This document shows, one piece after another, positions 37,401 to 44,189 of a stretch of 64,000 bases of DNA. This DNA comes from Euptelea pleiosperma. Taxonomy: Eukaryota > Streptophyta > Magnoliopsida > Ranunculales > Eupteleaceae. Location of the stretch: positions 24,988,154 to 25,052,153 of the forward strand of contig CM068552.1 of NCBI GenBank assembly GCA_035048495.1, given 5' to 3'. The notes beneath the pieces were generated by a model. The model searched no databases, was not told the DNA's origin, and saw nothing but the letters and a program-made list of their open reading frames with translations. Each line of letters starts with the position of its first letter. The stretch's first letter is position 1. Made by a program: the position numbers and the translations under genes.

Positions 37401-40400
37401 TTCAACAAAATTTCCACAACATTTTCGTCATTTCATGAAATTTGTACTAATTCCACATTGGTCAAAATGTTTTGTGTGATGTAACTTTTCTTCAATCAGA
37501 GTATATCTGGTCGCCTCTCACTTCAAGGCCCATGCTTCCTTCCTGGTGGTTGGTAAGGTGCCATCCGTATCCGATTAGTGGGTCCATTTAGCTTGGGATA
37601 TTGTCCACCTTTATTAGAAGCGCCTTTATCGTTAGTGAGTTCATGGACTGCTGTAAGAATTCCATCGGGATGCTTCACGCAGCTGGGTCCCGTACCCGTA
37701 CCATCAAAGTTGGTAATGTCGGTTGCCCGTTGTGGGATATTGGAAGAGGGTGAATTTTTGTACTACCAAAGTTGGTAATGTCGGTTGTTGGTTGTGGGAT
37801 GTTGGAAGATGGTGAATTTTTGTATTACACTCAAGGTTTAAAATTTCGTTTCGGAGGAATGTCTCGGTCAAGTGAAAAACCGAGACAAACTCTGAAACGA
37901 AACGAAACATTGAAAAAACGAAATTTCCGAAACATTACGAAACATTCCGAAACATTACGAAATATTATTCAAAATCATTAAATTATATTTTTTATTTATT
38001 TTTATTTTTTTGGATTGTTTCGGATTGTCTCGGCGAAACAAACCGAAACATTACGAAACGAAACAAAACATACGAAACATTGAATGTTTCGTTTCGGTTT
38101 CTTTACAAAACGAAATGAAACATACGAAACATTATGAAACATTCTGAAATTTTAAACCATGATTACACTAAGCCAATCTTTCTTCCTTTGTGAAGTACAC
38201 CCCCTTCACCTGATTGATCACCAACTGTAAATTAATACTAGGCCACTAACTCTTGGAATTTTTAATGCAATGTCATTTTTAGTCTAAAGACAAGACCCTT
38301 GTACTATGGCTTCATTATTAGGGGCCAAGAGTTTGAGTTGAACGACATTTTTTAGTTGAGTAATGTCGAGTGTGGCCACCACTACTACTTCACTTTCTCC
38401 ATCCAAGTTTTATGACCTGTCTACATATAACAACCATTCATTGCACCCACCTCTAATTCGTCTCGTGTTCTTCTTGACTCCTCGGACTCGGGGAAGTTGT
38501 CAAAAAGCTCCGAGGTCATTGGCTCAATGTCAAATATTGGGAAGTTAGTGATGAAGTCGGTTATGCTTGGGATATACTCGAAGTTGAACTTGGCCAATAT
38601 CTTGGATGCTGGGGTGACTAGGTTACTTCCAAGGAAATAAATTTCACGAAATTATCGAAATATTTCTATTTCCATTTTCTAGGTTACCGACAGGAATGAA
38701 TACTTATGTGGAAATAATGTTAAATTTCCCGAAATATTTCGCGTGAACAGTAAATTTCGATCAATTGACAGTGTAAATATGTATTATTTCGGTCGAAATG
38801 TTTCGACATGTATGGAAACATTGGAAACATTTTAATCGTACGTAGGAAACATCTCATTTGAGCTCAAAACTGCTATAAATCTCATATTTGATCAATTTAA
38901 CCCCTTTCCATACATTTTGTTTGTACAAAAGATCAATCCATTGTAGATTTTTTGGTTCGTGGATTGATCGTGAGGATAAATTAAATCCCGTTTGGGAGTT
39001 TTTTCAAATTCGAAATATACATAAGGATAAAATTTCTTGCTATAAATAAATAGGTTAGGTGTAAATTCATTAAATTTATAAATCTATGATGCATTTACAC
39101 TAGATTTGTGTATGGATTGAAGATCGTTTAGGGTGAAAATTTGGAATTTGAGAAAAATCCCAATTTCATTGATTTTTACCCTAGACATCCATGATTGTGC
39201 ATAAATTGATTATATGTTGCATAACTTAGCCCGTTCTAGAAGTTGGTTGGGTTAAAAAAAATTTAATGTTATAAGTTAATAGTAAATAGGTTTTCTAAAA
39301 TTACATATAATGTTAAGAAATTAGAGTCCGTCTAGAGCTACATCCATTTCTTACATCCACTTCTTACACCTGGTGGTGGGGCCCACATGGAGATCATGTT
39401 GGACAATCCAACCATACATTGAGTTGTTCTTGCCATGATGATCATCGTTGCCAAAAATCAGTTCACTTCGACATTGCTAACCATATAAAAAATTGACCGA
39501 AAATAATGGTTTAATTGGATGGTTTGGATTTTTTAAATTAAACTCATAGTTTCATGAGGTTAAGAATGTCGAAATATCCTGATTTTTTGTGAGAATGGTA
39601 ACCATAGTATGGAAAACTCATTGTGCGGTTGGATTGTCCAACATGATCTCCATGTGGGCCCCACCACCGGGTGTAAGAAGTGGATATAAGAAATGGGTGT
39701 AGCTCTAGACGGACTCAAGAAATTAATGTTAGTGAATAAGGATTTGTTAATATATTACTTTATGACTTGTTTATAATTAACAATTAAATAATAGTTATAT
39801 AATTAAATTAAACCTTGACTAATTAAAGATACTTGCCGCGACATATTACAGACCATTATGGTCATTCATTTCCACACTACATATGGTTGTATATTATGGT
39901 TTGAAAGTTTATGAGTGTGTTTTTATGCTTGTTTCATCATTTCCCAAACTTTCCACAAACATTTCCACAATATTTCCATCATTTCCACGAAAAATGTATT
40001 ATTTCCACACTGGTCGAAATATTTCCATATTTAGACTGGTCGAAATAAACTTCGAACCGAAATTTATTTCCTTCATCAGGTGCTTAGTAATCACTGGGAC
40101 AATATATGCTTGGAAGCATGGTTAGAGTTTTATGGTGTATAAGACCAGGGCCAAGCGAATGTCTTGTAGCCAAGAGTATCTTGTCTCGACATTGGCCATG
40201 GTTACTAGTGAAGTAGGGGGGGGGGGAGGGGGGGTAATGCAGGGGCATTTTCACACCGGGCTCAAGTGGGGCAGCGTGCGTAAATGGGGCACACTCGGGG
40301 TGGGATGGCCCATGTGAAATGGGACCCACAAAGGAGGGTTCGACCGAGGCCTGGATCATGGGCTATGAGATAAAGGAATTTAATCTCATGCTACCAACAG

Positions 40401-43276
40401 TCGCAGCTTTTGGGGAGTATTGGTTAAATGTCCTGCATCAAAGTGGTATCAGAGCAAGATGTCTCATGTTTGAGACTCCTCACCGGGGGTGATTAATGCA
40501 AGGGCATTTTCACACCGGACTCGAGTGGGGCAGCTTGCGTAAATGGGGCATACTCGGGGTGGGATGGCCCATGTGAAATGGGACCCACGAAGGAGGGTTC
40601 GACTGAGGGACTGGATCATGGGCTATGAGATAAAAGAATTTAATCTCACGCTACCAACAGTCGCGGCTTTTGGGGGGTATTGGTTAAATGTCCTGCATCA
40701 GGGGTGTTGCTTTCCATCGTCCTCTCTGAATAACACTCAATTGTGGTCTGGTTGGTACATATATTTTAACTAATTTCAACAGAATGCAGCTTCTTGAGAT
40801 AAGACTTCAATTCTCGGAGACTACTTTGCACTCCTCAGTCCATAGAAGTCGGTCTTTGTTTTCGAGTGTTGGATAAAGGTCGCCATTTGTTCGAGGAGTA
40901 TGGGATGAAGCGATTTAGAGAAACTATCCTTCCAACAAGGGCTTGTATTTGTTTCTTTGATTGAGGATATGACATTTCTAGAAGGGCTCAGATTTGCTAG
41001 GGCTTGGCCTCAATTTCTTGGTAAGCAACAAGGTATCCAAGGAACTTCCCCAAGGTCAGCACGAACACTGTTGACCAGGTTGAGACGCATTCTGAGGTTT
41101 GGAGTCTTTTGAATACTCGGGTCAAGTTAGCCTAATGTGTCAACCTCTCTAATCTCTTCATCATCAATGTAGATTTCCATTGTCTTCTCTGTCATTTCTC
41201 CTAACATGCTGGTCATCGCCCTCTGGTAGGTTTCTCCCGTGTTTTCAACCGGAGTGGCATTACCTTGTGACCATAAAGTCCCTTGCTGGTGATGAAGGTG
41301 GTCTTCTCTTCATTGTTTGGGTAGACAGGGATTTAATTATATCCCAAATACTTGTCCATGAAGGAAAGTAACACATGACTGACCGTTGCGTCCATGAAGC
41401 AATTGATTTGGGGCAGAAGGAAGCTATCCTTGGGGATGGCCTTGGTGAAGTCGATCCAGACTCTCGCTCTTTGCCATTTAGATACAAACTGACAAGTAGA
41501 AACACGATACACATTAGGTTACTAACTGAAATTAGAGATCTGGTTGTTTATTAATTATGAATTGTAAAAGGAAAGATATAAAGCCAATTTTGTTGAAAAT
41601 TTGGTGGTCTTTTTTTCTATTTAAGTATTTGGAGTTAGATAGTTCAGCCCCTTTATTATAGTACATCATTTGATGGCACCTCAGTGTCCTGTTTTTGCTA
41701 TTCTGTGGGAAATTCAAGTGAAAATACCATATGCTTTACACATTTAATTTGATATTTATTTGCCATTGTATTGAGTTAGCTGTTTGAGCGAGTACTTTCA
41801 TCATAATAATACATTACATTTACCTTACTGTTCTTTATACACTGGTGCACTACAGTGCTTTTCTCTTTTAATTGTATAGGTTAAAGCAGTAGCATCTATA
41901 AATAAGTTCAATTTGTTCAGTATGCATTTCCTACCAATCTCTACTTACGTGTTTAATATGATTTTGTAGGGTAATAACCTTATGAGGATTCTTAATGTAG
42001 CAGCATTCGCCGTGTCAGGATATGCTTCAACTGAAGGAAGAAATTGCAAACCCTTTAATCCTCTTTTGGGAGAGACATATGAGGCTGACTATCCAGACAA
42101 AGGACTCCGTTTTTTCTCAGAGAAGGTTACATATTCACAGATAAAGCACTCTTAGAATTTATATCAATTTAGTTCACTCCCCGTCTATTTTGTATGTTTC
42201 AGAATGCCAGACATTCTTGTTTACTCCTAATATGCAAGTAACCTGCTTTGTGGAATTGACTGCCCAAGATTCGTGAAATAATAAAGTACTCTACATATTT
42301 ATTGTCTTTTGCGGTGTATTTTTTTTCCTCTACAGCTATTTCATGTATTGGTAATTGCTTTTCAATCTTGGAACCCATGCTCTATGGAAAAGCATGTAGA
42401 AATGCTTAGCATTGATAGATTGAAAACCAGATCTGAACTACTTTATTACCATAAGGTTTAGAAAAGCAACTATTAATGGACTCATGCTCCTTTTTGATGA
42501 ACCATTAGTTGAAAATGGACTCAACTAATTATGTAAATCTATGGCCTCTATTATACGTGTTAGTTTGAACTTTGAACAACTATTAATGAAATGCGACTAT
42601 GTAGTATTGAAGACTTTCATTGGTCTATAAACTTCTTGATACTTGTTAAATATTTATTGCAAACATGAAACTTGACAACAATGACATTTTAGGGATATAG
42701 CGTTTGTTGTCATATCTCTACTAATAGATAGCCCTTTATATAGTCGGCTCATTCATACTCATGCTATAGTATGATATGGCAGTAATTCTGTTCAGACAAC
42801 CACGATAAATGTTTTCTTGGATGTATTCATTTCATCTCCCTTTTCTTTAAGATGTGAAGAACCTGTATTTAAGATTTGTTTACTTTGAGACAGGTGAGTC
42901 ATCATCCCATGATTGTTGCATGCCACTGCGAGGGCAGGGGATGGAAATTTTGGGGAGATAGTAATCTAAAAAGCAAATTCTGGGGTCGATCAATTCAGCT
43001 CGATCCTGTTGGTATTCTGACTCTTGAGTTTGATGATGGAGAGGTTTTTCAATGGAGCAAGGTATGAATAAAATGATTTAAAATCGTTAAATATAATGCT
43101 TCTTGAGGTGCCAGCTGAATGGTCTCTTTCACCAGGTGACAACATCCATTTACAACCTTATACTGGGGAAGCTCTACTGCGATCACTATGGTACAATGCG
43201 GATACAGGGAAATCGTGAATACTCATGTAAGCTGAAATTCAAAGAGCAGTCAATCATAGACCGAAATCCTCATCAG
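11248..43276 (+). CDS. ORP1C: Oxysterol-binding protein-related protein, ORP1 subfamily (7 exons, 3' end outside window)
   Basis: Exons at 11248-11880, 11969-12325, 17299-17398, 21460-21908, 41970-42125, 42894-43061 and 43136-43276 join in frame (668 codons, no stop, all introns GT...AG). The start is placed at [10 protein letters not shown] because this N-terminus is conserved in plant ORP1 proteins; the in-frame ATG 13 codons upstream (11209) is less likely. Residues 1-125 are rich in Asn/His/Ser. A PH domain follows (about 130-255, with [12 protein letters not shown] and WMEALQAV), then a coiled coil (about 280-330), an acidic linker (about 368-385) and the ORD from about 460 with VSHHPM at 566-571. 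The family binds sterols and phosphoinositides and moves lipids at membrane contacts. Known members are about 760-815 aa, so roughly 145 residues are missing. ORP1C versus its paralogues is not resolved. Confidence 0.92.
11969..12325 (+). CDS. ORP1C: ORP exon 2
   Basis: 119 codons, phase 0 at both ends. It begins [19 protein letters not shown] and completes the PH domain with [16 protein letters not shown] leucine/glutamine-rich coiled coil follows ([22 protein letters not shown]), ending at TAGAG|GTATAT. Confidence 0.93.
13146..13330. mobile_element. Degenerate MITE fragment rich in GGATCCGAT motifs
   Basis: Starts GGGCTGTCAATGGATCAG, a form common at ends of plant hAT-type MITEs. It repeats short runs such as CGGATCGGATT and AATCCGATCCGAT in both orientations. 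The right side runs into a microsatellite, so no second terminal repeat is visible. Confidence 0.35.
13290..13452. repeat. Compound TA/TG/CATA microsatellite
   Basis: TATATG, (TG)n, a long pure (TA)n run at about 13360-13398, and palindromic CATATGTATACATATG-type repeats follow one another. All six-frame ORFs here (Tyr-Ile repeats) are artefacts of the repeat. Confidence 0.95.
13453..14115 (-). repeat. LTR-like repeat with internal short tandem
   Basis: The block contains TATGTGGTTCTTCACCGG and CTATGTCCACGG. It resembles the GTGGTTCGG...TACGTCCACG motif of the copia LTR at 31675-32147, which is read on the - strand. The far end near 14102 could be an LTR start (TGATGTATCATGACC on the - strand). 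No PBS or coding part adjoins it. Weak assignment. Confidence 0.3.
13715..13925. repeat. Short tandem of GAGTCCGACTCCA units
   Basis: Imperfect units of about 50-60 bp, each with CATCCGAGGTCAGAG and GTCCGACTCCAAGATTAG, occur two to three times. It then decays to GATCCGAGGT repeats. Confidence 0.7.
15243..15923. mobile_element. MITE-like element with GAGGC repeats
   Basis: Bounded by inverted AGTTTAAAAAGGCT (about 15246) and AGCCTTTTTAAAC (15907-15919). Just inside both ends are many GAGGCGTAAGCCTC / GAGGCTATAGCCTC palindromic words. The interior is AT-rich and non-coding. The terminal repeats and internal organisation suggest a hAT-like non-autonomous element; I found no convincing target duplication. 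Confidence 0.6.
16732..17100. mobile_element. MITE-like element with ATAGTCACAAA termini
   Basis: Left end ATAGTCACAAAGTCGGGATT and right end (reverse complement) ATAGTCACAAAAATCTCCGA. The interior is rich in AAAATCGGCAAAATCG words and is non-coding. The last bases lie about 200 bp before exon 3. No target duplication seen. Confidence 0.5.
17299..17398 (+). CDS. ORP1C: ORP exon 3
   Basis: 100 bp, phase 0 to 1. It encodes [20 protein letters not shown] and on to DKFS. Acceptor TTGTGTAG|ACAG and donor AGCG|GTATGA. Confidence 0.85.
17399..21459 (+). other. ORP intron 3 (4061 bp)
   Basis: AT-rich intron containing one clear hAT-type MITE (18611-18985). No other supported gene or repeat was seen in 17399-18600 or 18994-21459; short ORFs there have no recognisable content. 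Confidence 0.75.
18611..18985. mobile_element. hAT-type MITE (375 bp)
   Basis: Terminal inverted repeats CTATGTAACAAGGACAC and GTGTCCTTGTTACATAG are perfect over 17 bp. Flanks are GTCGTAGT (18603-18610) and GTCCTAGT (18986-18993), an 8-bp target duplication with one mismatch, as made by hAT transposases. The interior holds GTGTCGGACAC-type words near both ends and is non-coding. Confidence 0.85.
21460..21908 (+). CDS. ORP1C: ORP exon 4
   Basis: 449 bp. It encodes the acidic linker ([20 protein letters not shown]), a Ser-rich stretch, then the start of the [23 protein letters not shown] and [20 protein letters not shown], ending AYEWGKQ at CAG|GTAAGT. The acceptor is GACTTTCAG. The start is fixed by phase and by the homologous GSASESDDD reading. 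Confidence 0.92.
21950..24730. other. Unassigned intronic sequence
   Basis: About 2.8 kb with no clear repeat ends. 23870-24360 has open stretches with charged, gag-like composition (for example [20 protein letters not shown]) but many stops. This may be an old, unrecognisable retroelement. Confidence 0.4.
24731..26417 (+). pseudogene. Ty1/copia fragment F (gag to integrase, truncated)
   Basis: Heavily decayed + strand copia. Gag C-terminus has [20 protein letters not shown]; a knuckle remnant [18 protein letters not shown]; a Gly/Arg-rich stretch at 25090-25170. Protease-like [12 protein letters not shown] lies near 25460. The pre-integrase block is [18 protein letters not shown] (25863-25920) and an integrase core follows (about 25950-26400). 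It stops abruptly where an inverted gypsy LTR piece begins. No LTRs remain. Confidence 0.75.
26418..27338 (-). repeat. Inverted gypsy LTR piece (left arm)
   Basis: Reverse complement of the first ~920 bp of the LTR at 27733-31175. On the - strand it starts TGTCACGCCCCGAATCCGG at 27338 and runs to about GGGTTAA at 26418, where copia F begins. It adjoins the copia B gag directly at GATTGTTG|TGTCACG. The remainder of its LTR or element is missing. Confidence 0.85.
27339..27732 (-). pseudogene. copia B gag, C-terminal half
   Basis: The - strand reads [40 protein letters not shown], a zinc knuckle [17 protein letters not shown] (CX2CX4HX4C), and [14 protein letters not shown], where protease should begin. 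It is continuous with the N-terminal half at 31181-31642 once the LTR insertion between them is set aside. Confidence 0.88.
28670..29118. repeat. 226-bp tandem duplication within the solo LTR
   Basis: Two units; for example GATGAATAATATAA recurs at 28696 and 28922. Each unit holds three GAACCCTAxxxxGGGATCC words that are themselves a shorter internal repeat. Confidence 0.85.
29190..29870. repeat. Four tandem ~190-bp units within the solo LTR
   Basis: AAAAATCATAACT recurs at about 29201, 29382, 29573 and 29764 (spacings 181, 191, 191). Each is followed by GAAAAATATAAACTCAA and an ACTAGATTGATAGAGGTAT-like block. The unit nearest the start is most diverged. Confidence 0.88.
31181..31642 (-). 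pseudogene. copia B gag, N-terminal half
   Basis: ATG at 31642. The - strand reads [20 protein letters not shown] then NNNFGL and an in-frame TGA in place of a Trp codon. It then continues [34 protein letters not shown] and [20 protein letters not shown]. This is the standard copia (UBN2) capsid region. It ends at ALILPT where the solo LTR is inserted. Confidence 0.88.
31660..31672 (-). promoter_or_regulatory. Primer-binding site of copia B
   Basis: On the - strand CTGGTATTAGAG follows the LTR end by two or three bases. It differs from the initiator tRNA-Met complement TGGTATCAGAGC at one position within the core. Confidence 0.7.
31675..32147 (-). repeat. 5' LTR of copia B (473 bp)
   Basis: - strand start TGTTGTATTTTGG (32147) and end TTCCGCAACA (31675), TG...CA. 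It contains repeated CAATCGATTGGA words near 32050-32120. The PBS and gag follow on the same strand. The 3' LTR and pol are gone, removed at the junction with the inverted LTR arm (27338). Confidence 0.82.
32148..33291 (+). repeat. Remnant LTR of gypsy H, interrupted by a LINE
   Basis: 32148-32370 and 33154-33291 flank a LINE insertion. The right part ends GGGGGTGTGACA followed by TCTTGGTACAAAGC, a decayed form of the TCTTGGTATCAGAGC primer site usual in Tekay-like gypsy elements. The left part is cut by the copia B LTR. Confidence 0.55.
32371..33153 (+). mobile_element. LINE 3' fragment (5' truncated) with target duplication
   Basis: Encodes the zf-RVT region of a plant L1: [32 protein letters not shown] and [18 protein letters not shown]. 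After a frameshift come [14 protein letters not shown] and [14 protein letters not shown]. The A-rich tail ATCAAAAAAAATAAAAA precedes a duplicated AAAAATTAACTG (32359-32370 and 33154-33165). The upstream RT and endonuclease are absent, as in typical 5'-truncated LINE copies. Confidence 0.85.
33292..35332 (+). pseudogene. Gypsy H gag-pol remnant (Tekay-like)
   Basis: Gag-type sequence with [20 protein letters not shown] (33724-33783), frameshifts, then protease motif [12 protein letters not shown] (about 34577-34610) and later the RT start: [36 protein letters not shown] and [19 protein letters not shown]. It breaks off at about 35332, before the catalytic YVDD block. Protease before RT and the [17 protein letters not shown] block place it in Ty3/gypsy. 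Several stops are present. Confidence 0.85.
35333..35542. other. Short unassigned spacer
   Basis: AT-rich sequence between the broken gypsy RT and the first hAT-like copy. A GCATCAAATGCATG word is repeated near 35333 and 35364. Confidence 0.4.
35922..35946 (-). other. Group II intron domain V-like fragment
   Basis: The - strand reads GAACGAGGAACCGTATGAGG then TGAAA. This closely resembles the first strand of domain V of plastid group II introns (GAGCCGTATGAGGTGAAAA). The second strand of the hairpin is missing. It lies where rps14 homology has already stopped. Confidence 0.4.
35998..36160 (-). pseudogene. rps14: Plastid rps14 fragment
   Basis: About 50 residues match chloroplast ribosomal protein S14: [33 protein letters not shown] and [16 protein letters not shown]. 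Compared with the plastid consensus I recall, substitutions are P to Q, Y to H, R to C and R to Q. The normal C-terminus after STGRP is absent and the N-terminus is degenerate with a stop, so it is not functional. It is not the mitochondrial S14, whose sequence differs greatly. Confidence 0.8.
37121..37831. other. Spacer between hAT copies, no gene
   Basis: No supported ORF; unrecognised apart from the short tandem at 37703-37826. The sequence near 37140 to 37450 contains AAATTTCC words similar to hAT ends but no clear second element. Confidence 0.4.
37703..37826. repeat. 62-bp tandem duplication
   Basis: Two adjacent units, each with CAAAGTTGGTAATGTCGGTT and TTGGAAGAxGGTGAATTTTT, differing at about six positions. 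Confidence 0.9.
37832..38161. mobile_element. hAT-type MITE with GAAAC repeats (330 bp)
   Basis: Left end CAAGGTTTAAAATTTCG, right end (reverse complement) CATGGTTTAAAATTTCAG. Perfect 8-bp target duplication ATTACACT at 37824-37831 and 38162-38169. The interior consists largely of GAAACGAAAC / CGAAACATT words on both strands. Its terminus shares the CAAGG...AAATTTCG pattern with the larger hAT-like copies flanking it. Confidence 0.92.
38170..38629. other. Unassigned spacer
   Basis: About 460 bp with no recognised repeat end. A short + strand ORF (38363-38548) is Ser/Pro-rich and unconvincing. Confidence 0.4.
38630..40073 (-). mobile_element. hAT-like element, copy 2 (inverted relative to copy 1)
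   Basis: Starts CAAGGAAATAAATTTCAC and ends GAAATTTATTTCCTT. Its body is the reverse complement of copy 1 over the full length apart from one insertion in each. The final G of the right end is lost and no 8-bp flank duplication is visible. It carries the nested MULE-type MITE at 39324-39716. Non-coding, so mobilised in trans if at all. Confidence 0.75.
39324..39716. mobile_element. Mutator-type MITE (393 bp) nested in hAT copy 2
   Basis: Terminal inverted repeats GAGTCCGTCTAGAGCTACA.. and ..TGTAGCTCTAGACGGACTC extend for about 50 bp (through CTTCTTACACC). The 9-bp target duplication AAGAAATTA at 39315-39323 and 39717-39725 is perfect. Nine bases and long TIRs are the mark of Mutator-like elements. 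Non-coding interior. Confidence 0.93.
40074..40234. other. Spacer with poly-G run
   Basis: Unassigned; ends in a G-rich homopolymer (about 40216-40234) at the left edge of a TRIM. Confidence 0.5.
40235..40700 (+). mobile_element. Minute TRIM retrotransposon, copy 1
   Basis: Two direct repeats, 40235-40440 and 40490-40700 (second one TGATTAATGCA...CCTGCATCA, 211 bp), act as LTRs. They flank only 49 bp. That interior starts AAG then TGGTATCAGAGC (40444-40455, perfect initiator tRNA-Met primer site) and ends with a CACCGGGGG polypurine tract. There is no coding sequence. TRIMs depend on other elements for all proteins. Flanks are G-rich (GGGGG / GGGGT), possibly the target duplication. Confidence 0.9.
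40444..40455 (+). promoter_or_regulatory. Primer-binding site of TRIM copy 1
   Basis: TGGTATCAGAGC, exact complement of the initiator methionine tRNA 3' end, three bases after the 5' LTR. Confidence 0.93.
40785..41480 (-). pseudogene. Tat-type gypsy reverse transcriptase fragment
   Basis: The - strand reads [20 protein letters not shown], then blocks [19 protein letters not shown] and [17 protein letters not shown], and [23 protein letters not shown] sequence with several stops. These match the RT/RNase H region of Tat-clade gypsy elements. No LTRs adjoin it. Confidence 0.7.
41970..42125 (+). CDS. ORP1C: ORP exon 5
   Basis: 52 codons, phase 0: [20 protein letters not shown], then [20 protein letters not shown] and RFFSEK. 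It is the most conserved part of the ORD, with the NPLLGETYE motif. Acceptor TTTTGTAG|GGT, donor GAAG|GTTACA. Confidence 0.95.
42126..42893 (+). other. ORP intron 5 (768 bp)
   Basis: GT...AG intron without recognisable repeats. Confidence 0.9.
42894..43061 (+). CDS. ORP1C: ORP exon 6
   Basis: 56 codons: [20 protein letters not shown], then [20 protein letters not shown] and QWSK. VSHHPM is the ORP signature (EQVSHHPP in most families) that forms part of the phosphoinositide-binding pocket. Acceptor GAGACAG, donor CAAG|GTATGA. Confidence 0.95.
43136..43276 (+). CDS. ORP1C: ORP exon 7 (last exon in window)
   Basis: 47 codons: [40 protein letters not shown] and IDRNPHQ, ending CATCAG|GTACCC. 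Intron 6 is only 74 bp. In the family the next exon encodes the VHGFVxD...K region; I could not find it downstream. Confidence 0.93.
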
Positions 43277-44189
43277 GTACCCTATTATTCTAATCTTGTT
43301 ATGGATTTTTTCCAGACAGAAATACAACTCAGACCTCTGTCTATTCGCCTCAGTAAGTCTTGATTCCTTGGTGCTTTTTATTGGAATCTGTTGTCATTAT
43401 TGGAATAATACTGTACACCGGCATTTTATAGTTAATATAGGTTAGGGTCTTTCAAAGTCTTTTTCTCTCTTTAGCCTCAAAAATGGTTTCAATTAGGTTC
43501 AGTTGACACATCTAAGATAAGAAGGTGAGAAGCGTAATCCTCAGCTTTCTTCGAAGATCTGATTGCACTTGCTATTCAATTATTGATGGTAAACCAGGGG
43601 AGTCAAGGTGACATCATCATGTTTGACGTCATTTTGACAATAATTCATTTATGATATTATAGAACTGTATAAATTTGTACTTTATGTTATATAGCTAATA
43701 AAATTTAGGCTGGTCCGTTATATGTTATCTGCAGTGCATTGCATACTAAAATTTCTTTGATGTTCAATAGTCAAAAACAGCATCCTACTTTTCATATGGG
43801 GATTTTCATGTTAGACTTATCCAATATGAGTTGTGTTCAGTTGGTGTCGGATGACAACTTTGTACCTTGGCAGGTCAGATGTTTGCATTCACTTGTTACT
43901 TTGCTTTGGCATACTGAAACGTAAGCTTCATTAGAATCACAATTTACTGATGGCCTTATACTTTGTTTTACTTTTAACCTAATAATTAAAGAATTATCTT
44001 ATGGTTTTAGAGTTTTGATTCATTACTTGGTTACTTGTGAGTGATGGAGTTTGCTCATGAATTACATGGAGAAGAGGGATAATTCTGATAGTTCTTAAGA
44101 GGCAGTGGCTTGCTGCATCATTTGAAGTGACTACAGATTTATTTAATGCAAAAGTTAGCTTTAACCCATGGGTTGTGACAATGGGTTAT
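43277..44189 (+). other. Start of ORP intron 7
   Basis: The donor GTACCC opens an intron of at least 20.7 kb if the gene continues. The first 900 bp are AT-rich without recognised elements. Confidence 0.6.

Larger units (their letters stand above)
21909..41969 (+). other. ORP intron 4 (20,061 bp)
   Basis: Starts GTAAGTTTTT and ends ATTTTGTAG. The flanking exons rejoin exactly at a conserved ORP boundary (WGKQ / [11 protein letters not shown]), so this is one intron that has grown by nested transposon insertion. Its contents are listed individually. Intron ends are intact. Confidence 0.88.

Noticed and set aside
35543..40073. One large element with ~1.5-kb terminal inverted repeats
   Set aside because: The inner ends (37120 and 38630) carry their own CAAGGAAATAAATTT termini, so these are two separate copies in opposite orientation.
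40235..40700. Simple tandem duplication rather than a retroelement
   Set aside because: The 49 bp between repeats hold a perfect tRNA-Met primer site and a polypurine tract in the right order and spacing, repeated in an independent copy at 63142-63587.
43277..43363. Tiny 37-bp intron followed by another ORP exon after exon 7 (TTTTCCAG|ACAG)
   Set aside because: The intron would be too short for plants, and the encoded residues do not match the ORD.
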